DNA from: Acidobacteriota bacterium
GTDB lineage: Bacteria > Acidobacteriota > Terriglobia > UBA7540
Assembly (NCBI GenBank): GCA_021784615.1
Contig: JAJYHU010000059.1
Coordinates: 1 to 12,560, forward strand
DNA length: 12,560 nt
Reading direction: 5' to 3'
A program made the position numbers and the translations under genes. Under the pieces are notes generated by a model. It ran no database searches and had not been told where the DNA came from. It was given only the letters and a program-made list of their open reading frames with translations. Shown here piece after piece: positions 4,983-12,560 of this stretch; position 1 is the stretch's first letter; the number at the start of each line of letters is the position of its first letter.

Positions 4983-6014
4983 CTAAGCGGCAGCTTCACG
5001 AACGCTTTCGAGCAGCCGCCGCTTTTCTTCCGCGGGCAGAAACGCCGCGCGGACGGCGTTCTCGCAAAGTTGAGCCACTTGCCGGCGCGAGAGCGCGAAG
5101 CCGCCAGCCGCCTGGAAGAGTTCCCTCTCGATCGAGCTATTGAACAGGGCGGGATCGTCGGAGTTGAGCGTCAAAAGCACGCCGGCTTCAAGAAAAACCG
5201 GAAGAGGATAATCTTCAAAACGGGGGATCAGGCCCATCGCCACGTTGCTCGAGGGGCAAGCCTCCAAGGGGATCCGGCGGTCGCGCAAGAGCGCCACGAC
5301 TTCCGGATTGCGGGCGGCAGCGAGACCGTGCCCAATGCGTTCCGCTCCTAAAAGCTCGACCGCCTGGCGTACGCTTTCGGCTCCCGCGGTTTCTCCCGCG
5401 TGGGCGACCGTGTGCAAGCCGAGATCACGAGCCTCGCGGTAGACGTCGCGGAAAAGCTCCGCCGGGCCGCGCGCTTCATCGCCTCCAAGGCCAAACGCAA
5501 CCACGCCGTGGGAGCGGTAGCGTCCCGCCCACTCCGCAACCTGGCGCGCGGGATCAACGCCGAATTGCCGCACCGCGTCGAAAATCCAATTCACGCGCAG
5601 GCCCAAACGGGCTTCCGCTTGCAAGGCCGCCGCGCGGATGGCTTCATAAACCGCATCGAGAGGCTGCTTCTTCCAAAGAACCACTCCGGCGGAAAGCGTG
5701 ATCTCCGCGTATTTCACGTTCTGGGCCGCCAGCCATTCCACGAGGCGCGTGGTCGCCAGGGCGTAATCCCGAGGCGTTTCCAAAAGGATCGCGACAAATT
5801 TGAAGGCCTCCACAAAATCCGGGAAAGCGCTGTAACGGTAGCCCCGCCGCCGCTGCCCATCGATCCAGGCTTCCACGCCGCTGGCGTCACGCTCTTTCGA
5901 GCGGCAAAGCTCGCGCAGTGTCTCCGGGAGCACGCTCCCTTCCAGGTGCAAATGGAGTTCCACTTTCGGCAGGCATGAAATGAATTGTTCGGTAACAAGG
6001 TTGGTCGGGGTCAT
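4983..6014 (-). CDS. add: Adenosine deaminase family protein (adenosine, adenine or aminodeoxyfutalosine deaminase)
   Basis: A 343-residue cytoplasmic amidohydrolase of the adenosine deaminase family, which hydrolyses the 6-amino group of a purine to give ammonia. The zinc ligands and catalytic residues are visible: HLHLEGS with His21 and His23, HAGET with His205 and catalytic Glu208, RIGHG with His229, and NSDDP with Asp286-Asp287. CPSSNV (253-258) is also typical. Length matches the family. The substrate is uncertain. The GLGGDE motif at 175-180, in place of the D-L-A-G-x-E of classical adenosine deaminases, and NSDDP in place of NTDDP occur in adenine-deaminase and 6-aminodeoxyfutalosine-deaminase (menaquinone futalosine route) relatives. 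No menaquinone gene lies next to it here. No ribosome site is obvious before the ATG. It follows the secreted hydrolase gene by 53 bases. Confidence 0.9.
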   Translation of the reverse strand: MTPTNLVTEQFISCLPKVELHLHLEGSVLPETLRELCRSKERDASGVEAWIDGQRRRGYRYSAFPDFVEAFKFVAILLETPRDYALATTRLVEWLAAQNVKYAEITLSAGVVLWKKQPLDAVYEAIRAAALQAEARLGLRVNWIFDAVRQFGVDPARQVAEWAGRYRSHGVVAFGLGGDEARGPAELFRDVYREARDLGLHTVAHAGETAGAESVRQAVELLGAERIGHGLAAARNPEVVALLRDRRIPLEACPSSNVAMGLIPRFEDYPLPVFLEAGVLLTLNSDDPALFNSSIERELFQAAGGFALSRRQVAQLCENAVRAAFLPAEEKRRLLESVREAAA

Positions 6015-6067
6015 GGAAGTACAGAGAAATCGTCCGCCCCAGCCGTGCAGAGGGGCCTGGACGGCGC

Positions 6068-6970
6068 TTAGTGGGGCAATTCAGGACGGCCGGCATTGAG
6101 CCACGCCGTGTACCAATAGGATCCCACGTCGTGCGCGGCTTCGCTGATCTCCCGCATGGCGGTTGAGCCGATCCGAGAGTAAAAACGGTCGTAGTATTCG
6201 TCGGTGTATCCAGGAAGATCGTCGAGCGCCAAGCGATCAGCCAGAATAATCTGGTCCACCCACGTGTTCGATTCCAAGACCATCTTGAAGGCATGTTCAG
6301 TGGGGTCGTTGATCTTGACCGCATCATCCGGCCGGAACATGAAAAAGTGGGAATACCGATCAACCAGCTCCGTCCCAAAACGCCCCGCGAGCCCCACTTG
6401 GTTGGTCAGTTGCCCGTCATCGTTTCGGGTGGTGTGCAGAGGATCATGCGCCTCAGACACATAAAAACCCAGCGCCGCGGCGTCCAGCTTGGCTTCTTCC
6501 CATTTGCCCGCTTTCAAGGCTTCGGTCAACTTCAGGCTGTATTCACCGATTTGCCAGGGGAGCACGCCGTTGTGCGCAATATGGCCTGAGCCGTATTTAT
6601 TGATTGCTTCTTTGTAGGAATGAGGCAAGTCCAGATAGGGGAACATGCCGTACTTATCCAAGAAGATGTAATGCCGCATCCGCTCGTAACGGTCCTTCTT
6701 GATCCACTTTTCAGGATCGTTCGAGTGCTCAAGAATAAAGCTGCGGTTCGTCTGGAAAAATCCGCGAAGCTCGTCGGGCAGCGTTCCGATGGCCCAGTCA
6801 TTCGACAAGCGATGGGCCTTTGGACCCCACGCGTAAGCCGGACGGATTGCAAAGAACCAGGCGCCCAAAAACCCTATGACCGCGACGAGCAATCGAAAAG
6901 AATTTCTCCGCGCCCGATCGAGAGGCGCAGGTTTCATCCCGTTGCGTTGCGTGGATGTTAATCGATCCAT
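6068..6970 (-). CDS. Secreted zinc-dependent phospholipase C / S1-P1 nuclease-fold hydrolase
   Basis: A 300-residue exported protein. A signal peptide with a basic start (RARRNSF) and hydrophobic core (LLVAVIGFLGAWFFA) ends at AYA, so the mature protein would start at Trp48 (WGPKAHR). A mature N-terminal Trp is a zinc ligand in phospholipase C and S1/P1 nucleases. Other family-like positions are His53, HSNDPEKW (82-89), HYIFLD (100-105), HNGVLPW (133-139), FYVSEAHDPLHTT (169-181, with His175 and His179) and FGTELVDRY (198-206). These fit a trinuclear zinc site cleaving phosphodiesters outside the cytoplasm. Whether the substrate is phospholipid or nucleic acid cannot be told. The ATG at 6937 (MKPAPLD) is a possible later start; neither has a strong ribosome site. 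It lies 43 bases after the permease gene. Confidence 0.85.
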   Translation of the reverse strand: MDRLTSTQRNGMKPAPLDRARRNSFRLLVAVIGFLGAWFFAIRPAYAWGPKAHRLSNDWAIGTLPDELRGFFQTNRSFILEHSNDPEKWIKKDRYERMRHYIFLDKYGMFPYLDLPHSYKEAINKYGSGHIAHNGVLPWQIGEYSLKLTEALKAGKWEEAKLDAAALGFYVSEAHDPLHTTRNDDGQLTNQVGLAGRFGTELVDRYSHFFMFRPDDAVKINDPTEHAFKMVLESNTWVDQIILADRLALDDLPGYTDEYYDRFYSRIGSTAMREISEAAHDVGSYWYTAWLNAGRPELPH

Positions 6971-7013
6971 CGTTTTTAATTTTACCGCATACTGCAGCAG
7001 TTTCCGCCTTTAC

Positions 7014-8567
7014 TTAGCGGCCAGACGGCGACGCATCAGCTGTGGCTTCCTGGCCCGCCTCCGTTGTTGGAGGCCGTCCGAACTCGCTGTGATGGCGGCT
7101 GTAGGACAAATAAATCACCAACCCAATCACCAGCCAAACCAGAAATCGCAGCCACGTTTCCACTGGAAGGCTGGCCATCAGGATAAGGCAACAGGCCACA
7201 GAAGCAAAGGGGATAAAGGGAACCCACGGAACCCGGAAGGCCCGCGGACGATCCGGCTGCTTCCGGCGCAGGATCAGCACCCCTAAAGAAACCAGCAGGA
7301 ATGCGAACAGAGTTCCGATGTTCGAAAGGTCCGCAAGCGTTCCAATATCAAAGACCCCGGCCGGGATAGCCACGAACAGGCCGGCGGTCCAGGTGCTGAC
7401 GTGCGGGGTGCGAAACCGGGCGTGGACCTTTGAAAAGGCCCGCGGCAACAAGCCGTCGCGCGACATGGCGAACCATACCCGGGCCTGGCCCAGTTGAAAG
7501 ACCAGCAGGGAACTCAGCATGCCGGTCAGCGCGCCGATCGTCACCCAGCGCTCAACGTTGGTCAGGCCGATCGCTGCAAGAGCGTTCGCGACCGGAGCGG
7601 CGTTGCGCAGCGACTGCCAGTTCTGAATTCCCGTCAAAACCACGGCCACGGTGCAGTAAAGGATCGTGCAAACAATCAGGGATGCGATGATGCCGAAGGG
7701 AACGTCCTTCTGGGGATTGTGGCACTCCTCAGCGGCCGTGGAAACCGAGTCAAAACCAATGTAGGTGAAAAAGACGATCGCGCCGCCCGTCAGCACCCCC
7801 TGCCATCCGTTCGGCATGAACGGCTTCCAGTTGGAGGGATGGACGTGGCTGGAAGCCCAGGTCACAAAGATGAGGATGGCTACGATCTTGACGCCGACCA
7901 TCAAGTTGTTGGCGCCCGCGCTTTCCCGGATTCCGACCACCAGGATGACGGTGAGAATCATCACCACCACAAAGCCCGGCAGGTCAAAATAAGCTCCGGT
8001 AAGGTGAAGCGACGAATTGAGGATGGGCTCGGAGAGCTTGGGCGGCAGACTCAACCCGAAACTCTGAAGGAGGCTGTCGAAGTACGCCGAATAGCCCACG
8101 GCCACCGCCATGTTGCTGACCGCGTACTCGAGAATCAGGTCCCAGCCGATGATCCAGGCCACCAGCTCGCCCAGCGTGGCGTAAGTGTAAGTGTAGGCGC
8201 TGCCGGCAATCGGAATCATCGACGCCAGCTCTGCATAGCAAAGCCCCGCCAGGCCGCAGGCGACCGCCACCAGGAAAAACGAGAGGGCGATCGCCGGGCC
8301 CGCGCCCGGCCGCCCCGCTGTTCCAACGGCGTGTCGGCCGTGGAGGATGACGCTCAACAGCGGCGCTTTCAGAAGCGAGTGTACTTGAAGCACTTCACCC
8401 GCCGCCGCGGTTCCGGTGAGCACAAAGATGCCGGCGCCGATGATGGCCCCGACGCCCAAAGCTGTAAGCGACCAGGGCCCCAGCGTTTTGCGCAGACGAC
8501 GCCCCGGCTCCTCGGCTTCCGCCAGCAGCTTGTCAATGCTCTTGGTGCGAAGAAATTGGGAAGCCAA
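7014..8567 (-). CDS. APC-superfamily amino-acid permease (cationic amino-acid transporter type)
   Basis: A 517-residue inner-membrane transporter with about 12 helices. Family signatures include GAIIGAGIFVLTG in helix 1 (the substrate-binding unwound region), YAELASMIPIAGSAYTY, GELVAWIIGWDLILEYA and FFTYIGFDSVSTAAEE in helix 6. NPQKDVPFGI follows, and FAMSRDGLLP comes later. This pattern fits the CAT/YfnA branch, which imports amino acids by proton symport. Odd: about 30 extra residues (VLQVHSLLKAPLLSVILHG and a GRHAVGTAGRPG stretch) sit between helices 1 and 2, where YfnA-like proteins go straight to AGPAI. The start is TTG at 8567 with AAAGGAG four to five bases upstream, a good ribosome site. 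The polar C-terminal tail is short. Exact substrate is not predictable. Confidence 0.92.
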   Translation of the reverse strand: MASQFLRTKSIDKLLAEAEEPGRRLRKTLGPWSLTALGVGAIIGAGIFVLTGTAAAGEVLQVHSLLKAPLLSVILHGRHAVGTAGRPGAGPAIALSFFLVAVACGLAGLCYAELASMIPIAGSAYTYTYATLGELVAWIIGWDLILEYAVSNMAVAVGYSAYFDSLLQSFGLSLPPKLSEPILNSSLHLTGAYFDLPGFVVVMILTVILVVGIRESAGANNLMVGVKIVAILIFVTWASSHVHPSNWKPFMPNGWQGVLTGGAIVFFTYIGFDSVSTAAEECHNPQKDVPFGIIASLIVCTILYCTVAVVLTGIQNWQSLRNAAPVANALAAIGLTNVERWVTIGALTGMLSSLLVFQLGQARVWFAMSRDGLLPRAFSKVHARFRTPHVSTWTAGLFVAIPAGVFDIGTLADLSNIGTLFAFLLVSLGVLILRRKQPDRPRAFRVPWVPFIPFASVACCLILMASLPVETWLRFLVWLVIGLVIYLSYSRHHSEFGRPPTTEAGQEATADASPSGR

Positions 8568-8600
8568 GCCGCTCCTTTGGCTGAGCCGTCACACCCCCGG

Positions 8601-8624
8601 CAAGAACCGGTTTTCCAGTTCCCG
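8601..8624. other. Hairpin in the gap upstream of the permease gene
   Basis: On the minus strand CGGGAACTGG and CCGGTTCTTG pair over ten positions (three G-U) around an AAAA loop. It lies about 35 bases before the permease TTG start and 64 bases after the stop of the small basic protein. There is no T tract, so it is not a clear terminator. It may stabilise or process the transcript, or modulate permease expression. Confidence 0.35.
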
Positions 8625-8687
8625 ACCGCTGCCGAACACCTCTCCGGGTTGCACGGCGTTGGACCTGAGCTTGCCGCGAATATGCTT

Positions 8688-8843
8688 TTACCGGCGAGCC
8701 GCCGTGCCGGGTCCACGCTTCTTGATCTTTGGCTTGTGGGAGCCCCGCGGTTCGGTCTGCTTCGGTTTGGGTGGAAGCTTTTTGCGCGCTTCGCGCTTCA
8801 ACTTCTTTCGTTCTGCTCTGTTTTTAACGCTTTTTGTGTTCAA
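8688..8843 (-). CDS. Small, very basic protein of unknown function, 51 aa
   Basis: A short gene with a TTG start at 8843 and TAA at 8690-8688. The product begins (M)NTKSVKNRAERKKLKREAR, continues KKLPPKPKQTEPRGSHKPKI and ends KKRGPGTAARR. Nearly half of its residues are Lys or Arg; there are only three acidic residues, and no Cys or Trp. The N-terminal third should be helical; the rest is Pro/Lys/Arg-rich and probably disordered. That composition suggests binding to RNA, DNA or the ribosome. AGGAG lies seven bases before the TTG, a near-ideal ribosome site, which makes a real gene likely. It lies 79 bases after the thioredoxin-fusion gene on the same strand. Not recognised as a known ribosomal protein. 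Confidence 0.65.
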   Translation of the reverse strand: MNTKSVKNRAERKKLKREARKKLPPKPKQTEPRGSHKPKIKKRGPGTAARR

Positions 8844-8922
8844 GAATTGTCTCCTGGTTCAGCTTTGCATTCACCAACACCGCTTGTCCCCGTAATTCTG
8901 GATTGAACCATTCTCCAAACTC

Positions 8923-10161
8923 TCACTCTTCGCCCGCTTTGACCGCATCGAGAAGCTGCTCGGGGCTTTCAAGTCCCACGATGTGGCGAACGATGATTCC
9001 TTTGCCGTTGATGACAAACACCGTGGGAATATAATGCACGACGAATTTTTTAAAGAGCGTCCGTCGCCGGTCAACCAGCGCGGTGAAATCGTAGTGATGG
9101 TCCTTGAGAAAGCTTCTGACGGTCGCTTGATTCTCATCATCAACTGCCAGGACCACCACGTTCTTTCCTTTGTACTGCTCGTAAATTTTTTCGACCGTGG
9201 GCAACTCTTCACGGCAGGGCGTGCACCAGGTCGCCCAGAAACTCAGCATCACCGTCTTGCCTCGAAAGCCGCTTAAACTGACCTGTCGCCCCGCCACGTC
9301 CGGGAGCGTAAAATCCCCTGCCGGAGATCCCACAAAGTCCTCAGGGACGCCGGGCAGTTCCAGCGCCAGCACCCGCCGCGCGCCGGCCGGTGGAGTGAAC
9401 GTGAAAAAGCTTCGAGCGTGCGTGGCGTGGGCATTGATCTCCGTCACATCAAGGGCGCCGCTCACGTATGTGAGGCCTGCCGCAGTTCCCATCAGGTGAA
9501 TTTCGGTCTCCCGCAGCACCAGGAAACTCGACTTCTCAATCCAAAGCTGTTCTGTAAGGCCCTTCCAATGAAGAACGATATGATAGCAAGGAACCTTGCG
9601 GCCCTGGAACTGAACTTCAGTGCTGCCCTTGAATGTTACGGCGTTCTTGAGCTTCCACAGCCTTCCGAAGTGGCCAACCAGCAGATCCTGCATCTGCCCT
9701 AACAGATCGTTCTGCTCTTGCGCGCCCGGCCCGGCCGGTACCGCGCCCATCTCTCTTTCCGAATATTCCTTCCTGGCGGGAGCATAGCTCCAAGTTGTCC
9801 CGCCGTCACTCACAAACAGGAGATTGGAGCTTCCACCCGTCAGGGTCATTCGCACGCGCCCCGCCCCCGCCGCATCCAGCGTAATCACGGACCGCCGGGA
9901 GGAGGTGGTGCCGGGCACGACGGCATTTTCCCTCAGGACCGCCACGATGTGGTAGTCCTGAAGGCGGCTGTAAGCGGAGCTGACTTTCCGCAGGATTTCG
10001 CCCGCGTCGGGTGAAGCAGAAAAGGGCGGCAGCGGCGCCACTGCCAGAAAGCCCAGGAAAAGCGCAGCCTTGATCCCGGCGATTCTTCTGTTCCGCGTCT
10101 TTCCACAAACCCAGGCAGCCGCTTTACCTTTAAGCTTCCTGAAAACTTCGAAACCCGTCAT
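8923..10161 (-). CDS. LolA-like domain fused to TlpA-type thioredoxin, exported
   Basis: A 412-residue two-domain protein. A basic N-terminus and a hydrophobic segment at about 29-48 (GIKAALFLGFLAVAPLPPF) give a signal peptide or anchor. Residues 52-260 look like a LolA/LppX-type lipoprotein-carrier fold (EILRKVSSAYSRLQDYHIVA, TWSYAPARKEY, YHIVLHWKG, LWIEKSSFLVLRET). Residues 280-410 are a thioredoxin of the TlpA/ResA type with the active-site FWATWCTPCREE (Cys313 and Cys316) and the cis-proline loop YIPT (Pro379). It would act outside the cytoplasm as a thiol-disulfide reductase. What the carrier-like domain binds is unknown. The ATG is preceded by GGAGGGGAGG, with the first GGAGG five bases from the start. 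It begins 32 bases after the helicase gene. Confidence 0.9.
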   Translation of the reverse strand: MTGFEVFRKLKGKAAAWVCGKTRNRRIAGIKAALFLGFLAVAPLPPFSASPDAGEILRKVSSAYSRLQDYHIVAVLRENAVVPGTTSSRRSVITLDAAGAGRVRMTLTGGSSNLLFVSDGGTTWSYAPARKEYSEREMGAVPAGPGAQEQNDLLGQMQDLLVGHFGRLWKLKNAVTFKGSTEVQFQGRKVPCYHIVLHWKGLTEQLWIEKSSFLVLRETEIHLMGTAAGLTYVSGALDVTEINAHATHARSFFTFTPPAGARRVLALELPGVPEDFVGSPAGDFTLPDVAGRQVSLSGFRGKTVMLSFWATWCTPCREELPTVEKIYEQYKGKNVVVLAVDDENQATVRSFLKDHHYDFTALVDRRRTLFKKFVVHYIPTVFVINGKGIIVRHIVGLESPEQLLDAVKAGEE

Positions 10162-10193
10162 CCTCCCCTCCGTTGCCTGATTCCGGGCCGCTT

Positions 10194-12428
10194 TCAGACC
10201 TTCTCAAGGGAGGCGTAGCGCTCCATCAATTTCTTTTTTCCAAAGCCGGGAAAGCTGACCGTCAGTTTTGTATCCTCACCAACGCCTTCGCAATCGAGGA
10301 CGGTTCCCACCCCGTATTTGGAGTGCCGCACTTTCGACCCCAGGCGCCAGCCGGCCGAACTGCGGCCTCCGGATGGCATGGAATCCCGTCGCGATTGCGG
10401 ATGCTCGCCCATACGACGGGGAACGGAAAGAGCCCGTTCAACCCCTTCAACGGAATTTACCGCGTTCTCCCAAGTGGTGCGGGGCTTGGCCGCGAACATT
10501 GTAGCATTGAGCGGCTCAAGAAACTCACACGGGACCTCGCTTAAAAACCGCGAAGGCTTCGTTTCTTCCCGAGTCTCCCGGCCGTAAAACCGGCGGTGGT
10601 GCACCCACGTCAGGATCAACCGGTCCTTGGCGCGCGTCATGCCCACGTAACACAATCTCCGCTCTTCCTCGATGCCGGCTTCGTCGCCGACGGAGAGCTT
10701 GTGCGGAAAGAGGCCTTCTTCAAGGCCCACCAGGAAGACCAGGGAAAACTCCAGCCCCTTGGCGCTATGGAGCGTCATCAGGGTGACGCGGGCGCGCTCG
10801 TCATAGCTGTCCGAGTCAGAAACCAGGGCGGCATGGTCCAGGAATTCCGCCAGCTTCTCGCCGCGTTCCTCGGCTTCGGCGGCGGCGTTCACCAGTTCGC
10901 GCAGGTTTTCAATGCGGCTCTCGGCTTCAGGCGAGTTCTCGTTTTGGAGAACCTCCAGGTAATGCGTCCGGTCGAGAATGGCGCGAAAAAAATCGCTCAA
11001 GCGAAGCTGCATCCGGTCCTTTGCAAGCCCGGCCATGAGATCGTGGAAGCCCTCCAGCGCCTTCTGCGACCGGCTGGGCGATCCGGCGCCCGCTGGGAGC
11101 ACTTGCTCCAGCGTTTCCCAGAGCGGCAGCTCGCGCTCCGCGGCCGCCGCTTGCAACTGGACGACGGTCGTCTGCCCGATTCCGCGCGGTGGTGTGTTGA
11201 TCACCCTCAGCAGGGCGGCGGAGTCGCGCAAGTTGTTGGCCAGGCGCGCATACGCCAAAACGTCCTTGATTTCCGCCCGCTCATAGAAACTGAATCCACC
11301 CACCACGCGGTAGTCGATTCTGTTCCGCCGCAGCGCTTCTTCGAGAGTGCGCGACTGGGCGTTGGTGCGGAAGAGTACGCCCACGCTTGCCGCAGGGCTC
11401 GCGCGTAGGGCCTTGGCGATTTCGGCGGCCACCATCCATCCTTCTTCGTCAGCGTCCTGGGCTTCATAGAGGCCGACGGGCAGACCCGCGCCGCGGTCCG
11501 TTCGCAACGTTTTGCCTTTGCGCGCAATGTTGTGGCTTACCACGGCGCTTGCCGCGTCAAGGATCTTTTGCGTGGAGCGATAGTTCTGCTCCAGCCGAAT
11601 CATCGCCGTACCCGGATAATCGTGGTCGAAATTGAGGATGTTTCCGATGTCCGCTCCGCGCCAGCGGTAGATCGACTGGTCCTCGTCTCCCACCACGCAC
11701 AGGTTCTGGTGGGTTTGCGTAAGCTGGCGGATCAACCGATACTGAATCCGGTTGGTATCCTGATATTCGTCCACCAGGATATAACGGAAGCGGTTGTTGT
11801 AGCGCTCCGCGACGTCCGCGGCATCGTCAAGCAGCGCCACGGTTTTGAGCAGGAGATCGTCAAAGTCGAGCGCGTTCGATCGCCGCAGCTTGGCCTCATA
11901 CCGCTCGTAGAGAGAAGCAAGGTTATCAAGGTTCGGCTCATAGGCTCCGCTCGAAACCTTCTCAGGAGAAACACCGCGGTTTTTCCAGGCGCTGATGCGC
12001 CCAAGCGCCGCCCGCGGCGAACTGACCAGGTCGCCCAACGCCAGTTCCTGGATAGCGGTTTTGACCACCCGCTGCTGGTCGTCTTCGTCGTAGATGGTGA
12101 AATCGCGGCTGTAGCCCAGGCGGTCGATGTCGCGCCTTAAAACGCTGACGCAAAAGGAATGGAAGGTCGAGATGTGCGGAGGGTAATCCAGATTCTGGCT
12201 CAGGAGGCCCATCACGCGGTCCTTCATCTGGCCGGCGGCCTTATTCGTAAAAGTGACCGCCAAAATGTTTCGGGCAGGCACGCCGCATGCTTCAATCAAG
12301 TAAGCAATGCGGTAGGCGATTACGCGGGTCTTGCCGCTTCCGGCGCCCGCCAGAATCAGCAGCGGCCCTTCCGTGTGCTCCACGGCGGCGCGCTGCTGAG
12401 GATTGAGTTGGTCGAGTAGAGAAGTCAT
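10194..12428 (-). CDS. pcrA: UvrD/PcrA-type superfamily 1 DNA helicase
   Basis: A 744-residue 3'-5' DNA helicase of the UvrD/PcrA/Rep family, acting in nucleotide excision repair, mismatch repair and clearing of stalled forks. All helicase motifs are visible: AGAGSGKT (Walker A), TFTNKAA, ISTFHSFC, VDEYQDTN (Walker B), GDEDQSIYRWRGAD, LEQNYRS, TLHSAKGLEF and EERRLCYVGMTRAKD. The C-terminus has the PcrA/UvrD Tudor-like domain that contacts RNA polymerase (GSKVRHSKYGVGTVLDCEG, MERYASLEKV), which argues for PcrA/UvrD rather than Rep. The open frame reaches a TTG at 12524, but that codon is the -35 box of a good promoter, so the ATG at 12428 (MTSLLDQLNPQQRAAVEH) is chosen; it matches usual starts in the family. 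CAGGG directly before it is a weak ribosome site. Confidence 0.96.
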   Translation of the reverse strand: MTSLLDQLNPQQRAAVEHTEGPLLILAGAGSGKTRVIAYRIAYLIEACGVPARNILAVTFTNKAAGQMKDRVMGLLSQNLDYPPHISTFHSFCVSVLRRDIDRLGYSRDFTIYDEDDQQRVVKTAIQELALGDLVSSPRAALGRISAWKNRGVSPEKVSSGAYEPNLDNLASLYERYEAKLRRSNALDFDDLLLKTVALLDDAADVAERYNNRFRYILVDEYQDTNRIQYRLIRQLTQTHQNLCVVGDEDQSIYRWRGADIGNILNFDHDYPGTAMIRLEQNYRSTQKILDAASAVVSHNIARKGKTLRTDRGAGLPVGLYEAQDADEEGWMVAAEIAKALRASPAASVGVLFRTNAQSRTLEEALRRNRIDYRVVGGFSFYERAEIKDVLAYARLANNLRDSAALLRVINTPPRGIGQTTVVQLQAAAAERELPLWETLEQVLPAGAGSPSRSQKALEGFHDLMAGLAKDRMQLRLSDFFRAILDRTHYLEVLQNENSPEAESRIENLRELVNAAAEAEERGEKLAEFLDHAALVSDSDSYDERARVTLMTLHSAKGLEFSLVFLVGLEEGLFPHKLSVGDEAGIEEERRLCYVGMTRAKDRLILTWVHHRRFYGRETREETKPSRFLSEVPCEFLEPLNATMFAAKPRTTWENAVNSVEGVERALSVPRRMGEHPQSRRDSMPSGGRSSAGWRLGSKVRHSKYGVGTVLDCEGVGEDTKLTVSFPGFGKKKLMERYASLEKV

Positions 12429-12495
12429 GCCCTGCCGGTGAAGTGAACGAGTTTGTCCTGTGTGATTGCCTTCCTTGGTGACATCTGAATCCTTG

Positions 12496-12524
12496 ATTGT
12501 ACACGATGCGCTGGAAGCGGCCAA
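12496..12524 (-). promoter_or_regulatory. Sigma70-type promoter upstream of the helicase gene
   Basis: On the minus strand TTGGCC (12524-12519) and TACAAT (12501-12496) are separated by exactly 17 bases, a good housekeeping promoter. Transcription would start near 12489 and give a leader of about 60 bases before the ATG at 12428. It may drive the whole set of co-directional genes down to the deaminase. 12525-12560 shows nothing recognisable. Confidence 0.65.
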
Positions 12525-12560
12525 ATGGACGCCTTCCCACCGAGTAGCCCTGCGGCGGGA

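Noticed and set aside
7494..8906. Long plus-strand open frame of 470 codons opposite the permease gene
   Set aside because: It is antisense to a clear permease and the small basic gene. Its product is low-complexity, rich in His, Arg, Asp and Gln, and resembles no family; it arises from codon bias on the other strand.
10596..11408. Plus-strand open frame of 270 codons opposite the helicase
   Set aside because: The helicase motifs on the minus strand are complete; this is a high-GC shadow frame without a ribosome site or recognisable domain.
12428..12524. Thirty-two extra N-terminal codons of the helicase
   Set aside because: Their TTG start is the -35 box of a good promoter, and the sequence does not resemble the family's N-terminus, which starts at MTSLLDQLNPQQ.

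Overview
The window looks like a chromosomal segment of an Acidobacteria-type bacterium (inference). The grounds are moderately high GC, a tetratricopeptide-bearing HtrA-like protease, a LolA-like/TlpA fusion, a seven-helix protein of unknown family, and an intergenic repeat with GTCATCCTGAGC / GTCATTCCAAGC-like ends, a type I associate with acidobacterial genomes. No tRNA, rRNA, CRISPR array, transposase or phage gene was seen. All recognised genes but one are on the minus strand, so transcription runs mostly right to left.

Right part (12524 to 4983, minus): a sigma70-type promoter (TTGGCC-N17-TACAAT) precedes a UvrD/PcrA-type DNA helicase. It is followed at short spacing by a LolA-like plus thioredoxin (TlpA) fusion, a 51-residue very basic protein with a TTG start, an APC-family amino-acid permease, a secreted zinc-dependent phospholipase C / S1-P1 nuclease-like hydrolase, and an adenosine deaminase-family enzyme. 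Gaps of 32 to 120 bp allow one long transcript, but the gene order looks like housekeeping and catabolic genes side by side rather than one pathway.

Middle part (4982 to 3719): the only plus-strand gene encodes a small secreted protein with a strong ribosome binding site. A 13-bp GC-rich hairpin terminator lies between it and the convergent deaminase gene. Between it and the next minus gene is an 825-bp stretch without an intact gene. It holds several hairpins, promoter-like hexamers, orphan Shine-Dalgarno sequences and open reading fragments that look partly coding.

Left part (3718 to 2134, minus): a three-gene unit encodes a small exported protein with a tandem proline-rich repeat, a seven-helix membrane protein and a one-helix membrane protein. 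Its first gene is preceded by a leader in which the Shine-Dalgarno sequence is sequestered by an upstream complementary stretch enclosing a second perfect hairpin. This leader is the most interesting signal in the window. The second membrane protein's frame stays open for 38 codons past its stop.

Far left (1951 to 1): an intergenic repeat of about 160 bp abuts a promoter for an HtrA-like serine protease with C-terminal TPRs. Then comes the 5' part of a two-helix membrane protein that runs off the window.
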